64,000 bases of DNA. Origin: Myoxocephalus aenaeus (taxonomy: Eukaryota; Chordata; Actinopteri; Perciformes; Cottidae). The notes under the pieces were generated by a model. That model was not told the origin of the DNA, ran no database searches, and saw only the letters and a program-made list of their open reading frames with translations. The stretch covers positions 1,067,501 through 1,131,500 of the forward strand of contig JBAMJR010000099.1 of NCBI GenBank assembly GCA_038501785.1. Direction: 5' to 3'. Of the stretch, positions 19,175 to 32,011 are shown piece after piece; positions within the stretch are counted from its first letter, which is position 1, and each line of letters begins with the position of its first letter. Both the position numbers and the translations under genes were made by a program.

Positions 19175-22100
19175 GTGTCATTAGAGGCTGTCATTTAACA
19201 GGAAATGAAATAGAAACACATCTGAAACACATCAGGAGCAGCTGCATTTAAATTGCACTGTGTATGAATAATTAAGCAACTTTACGCTTTAGTCATGTGT
19301 AAATATTTAAAGCTAATTTGAATCAAATGTCTGTCTGACCAGCAAAGTGTGCTGGGAATTTTGTCCATATTGGACAATGCTACACCTCAGGATTTATGCC
19401 AATGTGCAGATATTGTTGAAAGTGAGAAATGCAATATTGCCAGGGATAGTGTGATAGCTGCCATTAAAATATCCTGTGGCATTAGAGATACAATTGTTCT
19501 CTTAAAAAATGAGTGCTGTTTGCTGGATGGGATGGAGGACTTTAACACTGTAACATACAACTCACAAAATCCTCTTTCTGTAGAGAGACCTGACAGCCTC
19601 CTGTATAAAGAGAGAGAACGAGAAGAAACAGGGCTACATGCAAACCAGCTTTTCATCTTGTCAGTGGAGCACAACCAGACCAGACAGGTGGAGTACCATC
19701 GCCTTAACCAGACAGGCTGAAACAGCAAAACATAAACTAGCAAAAAACAGATCCCAATACATGATACAGCCCTTGCATAATGGACAATAAACACAAAGGA
19801 AATATTTATACGAGCCTGACAGGGAGAGTTTGGCTTTCTCCACCTAAGAGATCCCGGGGGAAGCCTCTTAGCGGCCCTTCAGCTAGTTGACAGATACCAA
19901 AGCAGACAAAGCGCCTGCTGAAAAGCTCCTCACTTCCTTGGGACTGTAAATACTCAGTAAGGACTTTCCTTTCACCGTGCCTGAATCTGTATTTGACATA
20001 ATCTAATATTCAGACAAAATGCTAGGACAAAAGAGAACTCCAAGGCAACACTTTCATTTTAACCTGTGTATCACAAACTCAATGTAAGATTATGTTGTCC
20101 CTGTATTATATTTGCCAGTATTCATTTCCATCATGGAGTGAACTAATCCAGGATAACCCTTAAAGTAACTAAATATGAGAGAAAATCCCTATCATCAAAC
20201 TTAATAGCTTGACATACTGAATGTTCTGTGCTGGGACGGCATTCAAATCTATAAACATAATCTTTTTAGGTAATACACATGTTTGAAGTATAAGAAAACA
20301 GCAATTAAACATCATACTTAAACATACATTTACTTGTTAGTTTGAAAATGGCAATATGTGGAAGCACCTTTTTTTCATTTATGTTTAGATAGAGGCAGCA
20401 AACAATTAAGACTTACTAAAAAAGATGCTTCCATTGACATTGATGTAGGCATATAGATTGGTTACAAACATGCTTTTCACTTGAATATTGCCACTTGAAT
20501 CATTTAATGAAACCTACAAATCTTGGCTAGCATGGGTTATTGTCTGTGGGACAGTGTAAAGGTGGGCACCAGCTGTTTTTGAGTTTTAGAGACTGTCCTC
20601 TCAAAGTTACAACATTGGTCATTTGTTCATATGCTTAAAACAACCTATGTTTACAAGCTAACTATGGTGGTTATGACAATAATTACTTGTATTTAATAGT
20701 AGAAGTAAGGTGACATTGTTATACTGTCAAACAGTCTACAGCGGGGTGTGGGGAGAAGATATTACTGCCTTTGTCAGCCTCGTCCATACCCCAACCAAAG
20801 AGTTGATTAAGTGGAAAACACTCACACAGGGTTTCTTAATGCCAGTATCCCCACACTAAACTATGGATTGGCTGATTCAAGGAAATCCTCTTCTTGGACG
20901 TCTAATATGTGAGTGTGAATGATGGCCGGCTGGCAGGAACAAAAAGTCTGATTGGATAAGACACTGAATAAAAATACATCCAAGCTGCTCTTCCCCGTCA
21001 AAGTCAGTTTTCATCTAGGTAACGTGAGTGGAACACCTCGTTCACTCTGACTCTATTGCGACAAGAGAGAGAATGAAATAGACAGCAAGTACTATGGGCA
21101 GTTAGTTCTACATCAAAATCCAGTGGCTATTCTCTTTATTTTCATGATTGTTGCAGACAGCCACACTGTAAATGTCAAGCCAATTCACAGATGTCAAATT
21201 TAATCTAATCATGCAGTTTGGAGCTGTCGAAAATTGACTGGATGTGGTACAATGCACTTTGTAATGATTGAAATGTTGACGTGTGCATTTGAGGAATATT
21301 TATCGGGTTATTTGTGCAATTGAATAGTGTTTAAAATGTAAAGCATTCAAGGGAGAAAATGGCCTCTTCCCAGGACTCCAGTTACAATACTTTGAAGAAG
21401 CTGGTCCCTTTTTCACCTTTCACATACTGTTGGGAAAAAATAATTTGTTGATTTACACCTATTTTCACATTATTCCATACCTCCTTACATATAATGTTTA
21501 CATGCCAGCTGTTTCACATGGTCACATCTGCATAGACCATATGCACTGGTGTCCCAGGGGTGGTAATGAGTTATATTCTTGGACTGAGTATTATATCACT
21601 TATTTTTCTTGCCTCTGAGCATCTGCTGTATGCACATCAGGTGAAATGATGGCTTTTCCATACGTTTTCACTTCCTTAGCAGAGAAGTGTACATAGCCGA
21701 TACCTGAAATGCAGAGCTGATCAATTGGGTGTCATTATGTCATTTAGTGGATTTAAGAATAGGTGTCCTTGTCTGCTTCACCCTGATTATGCTGCCTGAA
21801 CCTTTTTTAATTAATTTTGTCGCATCGATACAGACTTATTTAAATCACTTTGATCTTCCTTACATATTTGCTGTTAGCTACTTTCAAGAAATTGGTTTCT
21901 TAGCCAACTGGACACCTGCCTTTCCATCTCTCTCTTTTCTTCTTCTTCCATCCAGCCATCCATTCATGCCTGCTCTTGCGTTCCACTTCTCACCCGCCTC
22001 CCATCCACCACCATTTTCAGTTCCTTCCTTTTAGTCATCCATCTGTCACAACCTACACCTCCCTCACACACTTAAAGTGTGTCCATTTGTTGTTCGCTCT

Positions 22101-22711
22101 CACGGCCCAGACACACACCATCACTCGTCCAATTTGTATGTCTACCTGTGTGTGTCTATCCTACACACACTCACAATCTCCAGCCTCTTCCTTGACACCT
22201 CTCCAGTGTCGTTCTCCTGCACAGCACTTATTGTGTCTACCCACATTGTGGGTGGTTGCTTGTGTTACAGCTATAAATGCATCATTTCTTAATTGTCCCT
22301 TCCTTTACCAAAATCAACCCAAACCCCAATGTTTTCACCTGTGCATGTACATACATGGATTATTCTGAATTTGTCTGCCGTTCATAATGTCTCGACTATT
22401 ACCTCTCCTTCCCATTTGGGGGTGTCGGTGTGTAAAACTACTCAGTGCCGTTTAAAATACAGACATCACAGGACTCTCGTGGGATTCACATCACAATCAA
22501 GGTGAGGGATTGACACAAAATGCACAAATCCTATGATGTACTGGCTAATCAGAGATGCTGCTTTATTCATACATAAGGAGCATTTTTGCTTTTTTTTTAT
22601 TTTACTCTCTCTCATTATTTTCTACAGTACATACATTTTCATGTAAGATATGTTTTCCAGTGTTCAATAATGTTGAAATATATTTGTGTGTGTGTGTGTG
22701 TATATATATAT
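19175..22711. other. Gene-free stretch
   Basis: A 123-codon open frame at 19349-19720 has no domain and no clear coding signature. The DNA near 21900-22250 is C/T-rich. A short (TG)n(TA)n at about 22686-22710 forms the target into which the next element inserted. No gene is supported. Confidence 0.4.
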
Positions 22712-23911
22712 TAGTGCTGTCAAACGATTAAAATATTTAATCGCGATTAATCACATTTATGTCCTAGTTAACTGGCGATTAATCGCAATTAATCACATTT
22801 TTTTTTTTGCATTTTAATGCTCTTATCAACATGAAAAAGTGGATTGGCTTGCTTTATTTTATTGAAAAACAACTGCCAAACAGGGCGGTACAAAATAAAA
22901 TTACTGCACATTTCAGGTAAACAAGGGTTTACAAAATAAAATTATAAAGTGCACATTTCAGGTAAACAAGGGTTTACCTGAAATTTACATTGTGGAAAAC
23001 AATAAGCTATTTTATTTTTTTGCCAAACAAAACAGAATGAGTGCAGATATGTGAGCATCAGGTTGCATCAGTATTAGTGGAGCAGTGAGCCTCTACAGAT
23101 CTTTATAAACGGGGTTGTAGATTTCATACAATTCATGTTCAACGTTGAGCTGAGATCTGTTTTCTGTTTTGAGACACGCAGCAGCAGAAAGGACGTCACG
23201 GAGACTTCACCTGAGCAGGAGAGCTGCTCTGGGTTCAGAGAGCTGCTCTGGTGCTCCTCACATGAGAGCTGCTGTTGCATCTCCACCCTGGGAGCGTTCA
23301 AAACGCAGATATAGCGGTCTGCTTTTCACGCAACATATTTTTCGACGCTCTCTGTCCGCTGCTGTGTGTGCGACCAGCGCTCACCTGTGTGTGCGCGCGC
23401 ACGTGTGTGTGCGCATCAGGCGGAACTCTGCTGTGTGCGACACAGAGCAAAGGAGAAGTGTTAACGCGATCATTTAGAGACCGACGTGACAAGCTGTCGT
23501 GTAGATAAGATAATAAAATACGGCCATTTAGTTTAATAACAGAACGAGGTGTAGACCTGTTCTATAGGAAAGAGAAACTTAAATGACGACTTGTGATCTG
23601 GCGCTATAGAGAAAAGTACAGGGGGGCGGGGGGTTTCTTCAGGGGGACGCCCCGCCGAGGCAAAATCCCGGACGTTTTTGGAATCCCTGCATTTGGAATC
23701 CCTGAATAAGAGGACGTTGGTCACCCTACGTTAGCCTAGCTTCCACCCCAAACGGCGTGCCTATTGTTTTGCTTCCGGTTGGCGTGGTGCTCGCGAGAAA
23801 AAAAAATTGAAAACTTAAAATGCGTTAACGCCGTTAATAAAATTGACGGCGTTAAAATTGGTTTGCATTAACGCTGTTAATAACGCGCTAATATCTAATA
23901 TGACAGCACTA
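22712..23911. mobile_element. hAT-like non-autonomous element (1.2 kb)
   Basis: The left end TAGTGCTGTCA and right end TGACAGCACTA are perfect inverse complements. Next come AT-rich subterminal words of the kind CGATTAATCGC and GCGTTAACGCCGTTAA. The flanks are TA repeats on both sides, so an 8-bp duplication (TATATATA-like) is compatible but cannot be proved. The interior has GC-rich unique sequence (23160-23480) and no transposase. I recognise the terminal repeat as one common in fish genomes. Confidence 0.8.
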
Positions 23912-23912
23912 A

Positions 23913-25571
23913 TATATATATATATATATTCTTTTTTTTTTCATTGTGTCATAATACAGTACATTTTGGAACTGCACATTTATCATTGGATGCTTTGTAT
24001 CAACATCTCTGCAGCTATGTTTTACTGGTTTGGGCTATAAAGTTCCTTGCTGTGCCATCTTGACTGCTTTATTTGCTCCCTCCCCTTTTTCTAAATCTCT
24101 AAATCTCCGCCTGATTTCATCTCTGCTATGGAGAGAAAATCACGAGTTTTTACTTACTAACAACCTTTCCATGTATCTGTATAGCTATGTTGTAGTTTAT
24201 TTATTGTGAATGAACATTGTATTGCCACTTTAAGATTAGAGATGAAAAAAATAGCACAGAATAAAACCAAGGACAAATCAAAACTGTAAGATAGAACACG
24301 TGTTAACCAATACTTATACATCAGTGTGTGATCAAAGTTGCCCTCAGATTTACATGTAGAGCAGGAGTGCTATATCATACATTTTACAAAGAGTACAATT
24401 TGTTAAAATTCTCCCAGCAGATGCATTTCATGTGTCTTCATATTTACTGTATAATGTATTTGATGTGGCCACTGCAGGGGCCCCATGGCTTCAGACTGGA
24501 AGTTTGATAAACCTCACAAAAGTCAGTTCTCCCTGAAATAAAAAGATATGGGGGAATTGGAAGTAAAGTTGAGGTCCACGAATGTTATTTTTCCAGCGAG
24601 ATGAACTTTAGAGAGGGAGTAAAAACGTCTATAATCTCTTTTTTCCAGGATTTGTCTTCCTTCACCAAAGTGCTAAATTGAAAAACAAGAGATGGATCAC
24701 CCCAATTGATTGCTGCTGAGTACAAAATATGGATTGGAGTGTTTTATTGTTCCGTCATCCCCCTGCCTTAAAGTAACATCTGTTTCAGTCTAATTAAAGA
24801 GGCAAACCAAGCCGCAGTCATTAAAAGGTTGTATACAGGCAAACTCTTAAAATCATGAGCCATTAAATGAAGAGGTCCTTGTTAAGCTGCAATTTGAAGT
24901 TGGTTTATTTGTTTATTCGTCTAAAACTATGACTGGCTATGTTTGTATGCACACAATCATGCAATTTGACAATAATGTAAATCACAGCTGTTCAGAAAGT
25001 GACATGTGGAGAACATTCAAATGTCAAGAAAATGATCCTGACACCTGACGATATGAAAAGATTGTGCACATATGTCTAGGAGTCTAGCAGAACAACTGAT
25101 ATGTTGGAGCATTTTGTTGAGTATGCCGACTGCATGGGTCCTGCCTTTTTCATATTTTTTATTTTAGTTGCATCATCATCGTATTTTTTTATATGTAAGC
25201 AAAATATTAATTTGTGACAAAGATATGGGATTAGAAACAGAGTTTAAAGAATAGCTGTGACGTAACTGAAATATTACAGGTTTTATCCCCACTGCAGTAA
25301 GTCAGGTAGTCAGAAGCACTACTTTCTCCGGCACAGAATATCAGAATATGAGCCTCTGAGTTGAATATCTCCTATATTACTCCCACTTGAAATATAACAA
25401 AGAGATTATACAAATAACGCCACACAGCAAATGCCCATGTGGATCTAAATACCAGTGATATAAATAATAGCAGTATGAAACCCTGTATGAGTATGAAGCA
25501 CGCAATTGTGGTTGCTATTGGAAACTGATTTGCAAGGGAGTGGCTGGTCTTAACGCATCTGAATCCTGAAT

Positions 25572-25576
<5 letters not shown>
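23913..25576. other. Gene-free stretch
   Basis: Starts with a short (TA)n beside the hAT-like element and then continues as ordinary AT-rich DNA. Around 24760-24870 there are homeodomain-like core sites (TAATTAAA, CATTAAA), but conservation cannot be judged here. No gene is seen. Confidence 0.35.

Positions 25577-25645
<69 letters not shown>
25577..25645. repeat. (CA)n microsatellite
   Basis: Uninterrupted CA dinucleotide tract of about 34 units. Minus-strand poly(CV) frames crossing it are artefacts. Confidence 0.98.
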
Positions 25646-25648
<3 letters not shown>

Positions 25649-27445
25649 AATTATAATAATTACTATATGATTTCCTTCTAAGTATCTTGTCCTTATCTGC
25701 ACTATAATAATAATCTGCAACTTAATTCACTAGGAAATGGTTCTGTCCAGCCCTAAATATCTAACTTAAATACTTATTTCTAGCCAGCAGTCCATAAGAG
25801 TATCGAAAACTCTAAACTGTCCGAATAAACAAGGGCTGAACCACTAAGGCTGAATACCAGAGACAGAGATCTGGCAGAGAATGCAGGAAAGTGGGCTGTA
25901 ATATCTACTACAGGGCTGATGACTGGTGGGATCTGGTGGGAACAAGGGTTACTGCAGGGCACGAGGGAGTGGCCCAATTTGAAATAACAGGGGAGTCAAT
26001 GCATGGTAATGAAACAAAACATTTTTTAGACATAATTGATGGTGCGGTCGCTTTGAGTGACAGGTGGGTGCTGTACCAGGTCGATAGCTGCTAGCGGTCT
26101 GCTGCTGCATCACCTGGGCAAACCTCAGCTCCACTGAAGATCCACCTCCATGCTAATTTTTTGATTAGTTGGGAGTTAGGCTGTGTCGTTACTGCAAAAA
26201 TTACGACGGCTGGAGCCAGCCACTTTATGCTTCACATCGGCTCTTTGGAAATTTATGGGTGATGTCACAGAGACAACAACCATGTTGTATAGGGTCTATA
26301 ATCACAACAAATGTCATCTTCAACCATGGTCTTATTCTCCCCACACCTTCTCCCAAACGATTAGTGCTTCATTGGCAGCAGTTAGACTGAGGAGTCTGTC
26401 TGTTAAGGCACCCCTTAATCTCTGTCTCAGTCGTGTGGCAAGGCTCACCTGGTCTTGCAGGGTTGTTTAGTCGACCTATCTCACCACCACCACCCATCAG
26501 GAGCTGATTGGCCCTGACAACCTCCCGCTGTGGACATCCAGCCATCACTGGGTGGATAGAGCTGGTAAGAAGAGACTGATGGATACATTCTCAGTGGGTG
26601 TTCAGAGTTTGAGAGTTCAGAGATTGGTAGGGCAATAGACAGAGGACAGACAGAGATGAGGGGTGAGGTGAGGACGGGGAGGCTGTTCTCATACACTATA
26701 TACGAAATAATAAAAGAATACACTATAATTTGTATATAACCCACATAATCAATTTGTATGTAATTGTGAGCCAGGACAGGTGACATAAAGTGACAAAGTC
26801 TGAATAGGGAGGGAGTTGGGGTGGATGGACGGGTCTAAAACCAACAAACCTTCCAGCCTCATTTCCAGGGTCTCAAATACCAACGCTTTGTCCCGCCCTT
26901 TGGTGGCTGATATCAATGCAAAAGGCACCGTTTAGCCTCTGTGTGAGACGCACTGAACTTCCAAGTAACTACAGTACAATGTAAACTAATCACACACTCA
27001 GAGAAAATGCTCCGGGACTGTGATGATGAGATATAAAGACTGAAAACAAACTCATAGGGATATAGGGAGGGGAGGTGAGAGGGAACTTTCAACCAGGAGG
27101 CTGGCGTTTGACCGGTGTTTGTCTCAAAGTGTTGTTTAGTTATTTTAAAGTTACATGTTTTTCGTACTTATGTTACATTGTTTATATTTTACTTTGTTTA
27201 CGTACTTATTTTAAGCCCAACTATGATGTTTTTCCTAAACCTAATAAAATGGTTTTGTTGCCTAAATCTAGTTTTTTTGTTTGATTTCACAATGTTAATC
27301 GCGCGTCATTGGCTACCCACTGCATTAGAAAGTGATGCTCAGGGCCCTGACCAAGTGTCAATAAGTGACGAATTGGGATGAGAGTTATTTTAACCCAAAT
27401 ATTTTTCTCACCCTACCCAAGCGGTGTTGTGCCTAAACACCACAG
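25646..27445. other. Gene-free stretch
   Basis: Ordinary DNA with several domain-less short frames on both strands. No mobile-element ends were recognised. Confidence 0.4.
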
Positions 27446-27770
27446 GTATCGCGGAACGGAACCACGGTGAGCAGGACCCACAAGCAGACCACAAGGCAGG
27501 GAAGTTGATTTTTAGAAAATACAGTTTTACTCTGTCACAAACATGAAGAGACAAACCGGCACAGGACAAGGAGTTGACACAGACTAAATACAAAAGGGAA
27601 TGAGACACAGGTGGAAACAATGAGGGCGGGGCTTGCAATTACACAGGAGGGCGGCACACGCGGGAGGAGTCTGAAACGAGAGACAAGGTGACTGACAGAC
27701 ACACAACAGAAACAGACAGAACACAGAACTACCCAGGAGGTCTGGGCGCAACAACAGGCGCCCGTGGAAT
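27446..27770 (-). repeat. Probable retroelement 3' end or LTR fragment, minus orientation
   Basis: Read on minus, the segment has TTTGTATTTAGTCTGTG, then GAGTAAAACTGTATTTTC, then CTTGTGGGTCCTGCTC. This arrangement, a TATTTA box-like word, a poly(A)-signal-like word and a GGGTCC end, also occurs at 2627-2690 and 30270-30340. It could be a solo LTR or a LINE tail. I cannot name the family. Confidence 0.4.
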
Positions 27771-28714
27771 TAGGTAACCGCACAAGCAATAACAAAATAA
27801 CTTTTTGTAAGATTTCATACAAACTCTTGTACGAGGATACATTATGACGTATGATGAGTTAAGGGGAGAAATAATTGAGATATGATGAAATTTAAACAGG
27901 GCTGTACATTTAATTAGAGATTATAGTTGTAAACTCTAAGAATGCACACTGGCAATGTGATGAGTGTTGTAAAAATTTACTATATGTTTACAATGTGGAA
28001 AGTGATACTCTGAGGACAGGACAGGTGAGCTGTGTTGGGTATGGGTATGATACTGCAAATGTAAAGAGAACAGAGTTGATGTCTGTATGTGTATGAGGTG
28101 GCAGTGTGGGACACTGAAGAAGTGCAGATAAATAACTTGCCTTTCTGCAGCAGGTTAGAGGTGAGATATCAACAAAGGGTGAGAAGGAGAGAGAGACTAG
28201 AGGTTGATAATTAAAGATAAGCTAAGAGAAGAGAAATGGACAAGAGAGAGAGACTGACAGATCAAAGGACAAGGCAAGCAATGGAGGCAAGTGGATGAAC
28301 AGATTTAGGGAGTGTTTAGCTTCAGCATGATTAACTACAGTGCCACACTCACAGTTCTCTCTTCTTTTCTTCTGCTTCTACCTTCGTATTCTTGCCCAAC
28401 TCCTCCTCCTTATAGATCCATTCCTTGGGAAGAGGTCACACAAGTGGCCTGGTCTCAGAAGAAGAACTTATGCTGCAGTCCAATCAGAAGTCAAACACTC
28501 TCAGCTTGGAAGGTTGTAGTTGCAACGTCTATCAATTTCAACATGGAAAAGCCAGGGCAGAAATGGGAATGCTTATGATCATGTATTTTCTGAGCAGCAG
28601 TAAACTGCTGTTACATATGCAATAGCTATTACATCAATATTTGCGAACATTGCCTGGAAAGGTAACTTAGGATGTAATACACTTTAAATGCAACGCGCTA
28701 CGTATATATTTTGA
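27771..28714. other. Gene-free stretch
   Basis: Purine-rich DNA near 28160-28280 and C/T-rich DNA near 28360-28410. No coding or mobile-element signature is supported. Confidence 0.35.
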
Positions 28715-28990
28715 TTAAGTAAGTAAGTAATTAAAGTTTATTTATATTGCAGACAAAGGTCACAAAGTGCTGTACAGGAGTCGAGAAAACAAAACACAAA
28801 ACATGAATTAAACCAAAGTTGACCATAACAGGGGCCAAAGCATTACAACAGTTAAGAAAGCACAATAAAATACACATTAAAAGACGATGCAGTAAAAATA
28901 AACAATAAAAACAATAAAGAAAATGAATAAATAAAAACAGATAAAAAAGCAGGCCATGGTATTTAACCAAACGCCAGTGTAAACAGGTAT
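28715..28990. repeat. Dispersed fish repeat fragment after an (AAGT)n tract
   Basis: An (AAGT)n run at 28716-28730 is followed by AGTTTATTTATATTGCAG and CACAAAGTGCTGTACAGG, words typical of a widespread teleost repeat that often contains a TTTATATAGCAC core. The A-rich remainder contains AATAAAAACA-like runs. Confidence 0.5.
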
Positions 28991-30020
28991 GTCTTTAGTA
29001 GGTTTCTAAAAGACATCACTTAGTCTAAATCACATGTAAAGCTCCACTAATCAATATTTTTGTATTAAGTTTTATAAATTAGTTTGGGAACAAGGACACA
29101 TCTAATTTCCTCTGTACAAAGTATTTAAGCACAACTGACCCTTTTTCTTTCACTTTGACGCGTGACAGACGATCAAAAAATCTGAAGCCGCTGCCTCCTA
29201 CAATGGACCCGGAGCTCTTTCTCAATCCTTCTTAACAATCTTAATAGAATAGCTATTCCTCAATATCATCGGAAAAAATGGGATGAAGCACAACTGTCTA
29301 ATTTCCTTACAATAGATAGAAGACAATACACCTGAGCCTTTTAATTGTAAAGTGGAAATCGATGTCATTGTGCACTTTGGATTAGTTAATTACATCAACT
29401 ATCAAATCTGAATATATTATTTATATGCAGTTAATCAAAGTCTTATTGGAAGCTTTGAAAGCAGTTAAATCATCTATGTTGATATCGTTAAAAGTCAAAG
29501 TCAAATACTATCAAGGTGCTACTACACAATTTGTATTTCTAGACTGACTATACAATGCAGTGTTGTTAAAGCTATAGGAATAAGCAACTTTTTATTGTGA
29601 GACAGTTGGTCAAAGTAGAGCTGTATATAGGACCAACCTGAGGTAACTTAAATCCAGAAGTAAACAGCAATCCAACTACCATTCTGCAAAGCAAAGCTGC
29701 TCATTTATCACTAATATGTGTAAGAAAATGACAAAATGTGTATAAAAAAATATAAAAAGATTCCTACCCAAGAAAGAGGTGATATCATTTTGGTGATGAT
29801 TCTTATCTTCTATTTGGGGATCTTAGAATATAAATTTTCTGAAAAATAGATGTTGTAGATCACAGCTACAACATAATACACATTTATGGATTATTGTGAT
29901 TGTAACTTGGATTTTTTGCAATAGACTATTATGTTGCCTCCATGTAATAGTAGGAGTTGTATTACTTATTTATTTATTCTATTATCCCCAACACAATAAA
30001 TGTGTCACAGTTCTGCTTCC
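28991..30020. other. Gene-free stretch
   Basis: Ordinary AT-rich DNA. No recognisable gene or element. Confidence 0.4.
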
Positions 30021-30024
30021 ATAC

Positions 30025-30345
30025 TTTGGACTTCTCCGCCTTGCCTCTGCCCCGGTAAACAACTCAGCCTTCTGTCCTCGACCACGAGATTCTCGCCTTG
30101 CCTCTGCCCCGGGAAATCGCTATAGCCTGCCGTCCCCGACCACGAGAATGGCCTCAGCTTCCTCTGCTTCCTTTGCTTCCTGTCTGCCTTCTGTCTGGCT
30201 TGGTGTTCCACCGAATGGATTTCTCTACGTGAGCTGATCCGGGACTGTTTGCCTGTTGTGTCTTCTGCCTGGAATAAAGCTTCGCTCAACTATTCTGTGT
30301 GTCCGTCGTACTGCTTCTGGGTCCTTACCACACCCACTACAGAAT
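30025..30345 (+). repeat. Retroelement 3' end with internal tandem repeat
   Basis: The words GCCTTGCCTCTGCCCCGG and CCGTCCCCGACCACGAGA (or close variants) occur twice with a period of about 55 bp at 30040-30145. An AATAAAGC signal follows at 30274, and TTCTGGGTCC at about 30316 closes the segment. The open frame through it is repeat-derived. It shares its end structure with 2627 and 27446. Confidence 0.5.
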
Positions 30346-31177
30346 GTGCTGTGCTGTATGCACTGTATATTGTTTACTACTGAGTGCAATGCAGTTACAC
30401 ATGCATGGTTTACTAATTAAGTTTTCCTTTATGCAGTGGGTTTCTGTGTTGTATCAGCTGTAATTGGAGCGGAGCATGCATTCTTTTCCAGTCCCCAGTG
30501 TATAGTGTTTACTGGGGATATTCTGTTCATCCGTATTGTGGTTGCTTGGGCTGTTGACATAACCACTATTACCTTCTAAGGCTGCGTAAGAGCCATAACA
30601 GTTGCTCACCATGGGCCGCATGAATCATCTTCTTTATTGTGCAGATTCTTTATTGTGCAGATTCCCAAAGAACATGTGGAAATACGATGTCTAAATGTCC
30701 CTTATTCAGGCATTAGCTGAAATAAAGAAAAAAAAAGTCTCCTTCAATATTTCAGGGTTAACTCACTCCAATACACAATATTGGAGAGATTGGAGATCTC
30801 TAGAAAAGTCTCAGCTGTGGAAACCATATTGTATTACCACAGTACACTAATCTATATTCAATGATCAGTCATTTTGAAAATTGAATTTCTTTGGCCGCTA
30901 TAATCATGCAATTAAAATTGGATATTATGACAGTCCTAGTATTGCACCATCACACACTGTGGTCTCCCACCCAGATCATGATCCAGGAATTCATTCATCC
31001 ACTGTTTGAATGGTTGAGTGCAATTAGTTGAAGATATGGGCAAATCACTAGTTGATTTTGCGATCAGTTCTTGTTCCATTTCCACATCCCAAGGCAAACT
31101 GTTCTCATTGCAGGTTAATTTTATTAAGGCAGCATTACTTTGTTTATCTTTCTCTTGTATTGTGATAGAATAGTATC
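30346..31177. other. Gene-free stretch
   Basis: No gene recognised. A small direct duplication (ATTCTTTATTGTGCAG) occurs at about 30630-30662. Confidence 0.4.
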
Positions 31178-31243
31178 ACTTTATCATCTTAAAAATTATA
31201 CATCTTGTTTCCACAAGATGTATAATTTTTAAGATGATAAAGT
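31178..31243. repeat. Perfect 31-bp hairpin with 4-nt loop
   Basis: Arm 31178-31208 (starting ACTTTATCATCTTAAAAATT) is exactly inverse-complementary to 31213-31243, with loop TTCC. Pairing stops abruptly outside the arms. No known small-RNA signature is seen, and the loop is short for a microRNA precursor. A snap-back replication event would produce this form. Confidence 0.95.
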
Positions 31244-31949
31244 CCAAAATGAAAATCAAAACATTTCTAAGTGATGACAAATAAAAATGACGCTTCCCCA
31301 CTCTCCAGCTCTCCAGCCTTGCTAATATAATTTGCATAATTCTGACATCTTCACACAAGATTGGCGACATCTGGAATAAAAGGGCGAAGGGGAGAGAAGT
31401 AATTGGCGAAAACAACCATTTCACAACTGGAACGCAGCTTTGCCAGTTTTTTTCCCACACTGGGGAGAGAGATAGGGATGTGAACGAGGAAAGAGCTGGA
31501 GAGAAGTGTGTATGTGTGTGTCTGTGTGTGCGTGCGTGTGCGTGTGGAAGGGGGGGGGGTATCTGGGGTCCGCTGGAGACTGAGGAGGTTCCCAGCTGTC
31601 AGAGTTTTCCAGCTGCTCTGCCGACCTTCACTGTGCCAAAGAGGGAACCATGGGAATGACTTTGCTGCTCCCCAGGTCTGAAGCTGGATCTGAAGCCATT
31701 ACTTTTTTTTGCCTCATATTTCTTTAATAGCGCACTGTGTTTTAAAGGAGTTAAGTTGCAGGATTCTCAATTGTGTCAAAAGAAAACTTTATGCCAGGTC
31801 CTGTCCTGTGCGATGAGAGTTTTTGGACAAAACCAAGCAAAAAATGTATTAATAATGAGCAATGGTGAGTGTCACTGAACCTTTCCTCCCGACATTAAAA
31901 GTACTAGCTTCTAGAGACACAACCATACATGGACAAAGCAGCCTCTATA

Positions 31950-32011
<62 letters not shown>

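Noticed and set aside
19349..19720. 123-codon plus-strand frame as a host exon
   Set aside because: No domain, no splice context that stands out, and an overlapping minus frame of similar length. Chance is more likely.
23169..23508. Overlapping frames inside the 22712-23911 element as a transposase
   Set aside because: Short, GC-rich and open on both strands, with no hAT motif. The element appears to be non-autonomous.
31178..31243. microRNA precursor
   Set aside because: The stem is perfect but the loop has only 4 nt and the hairpin is short. Without small-RNA data a microRNA call is not justified.
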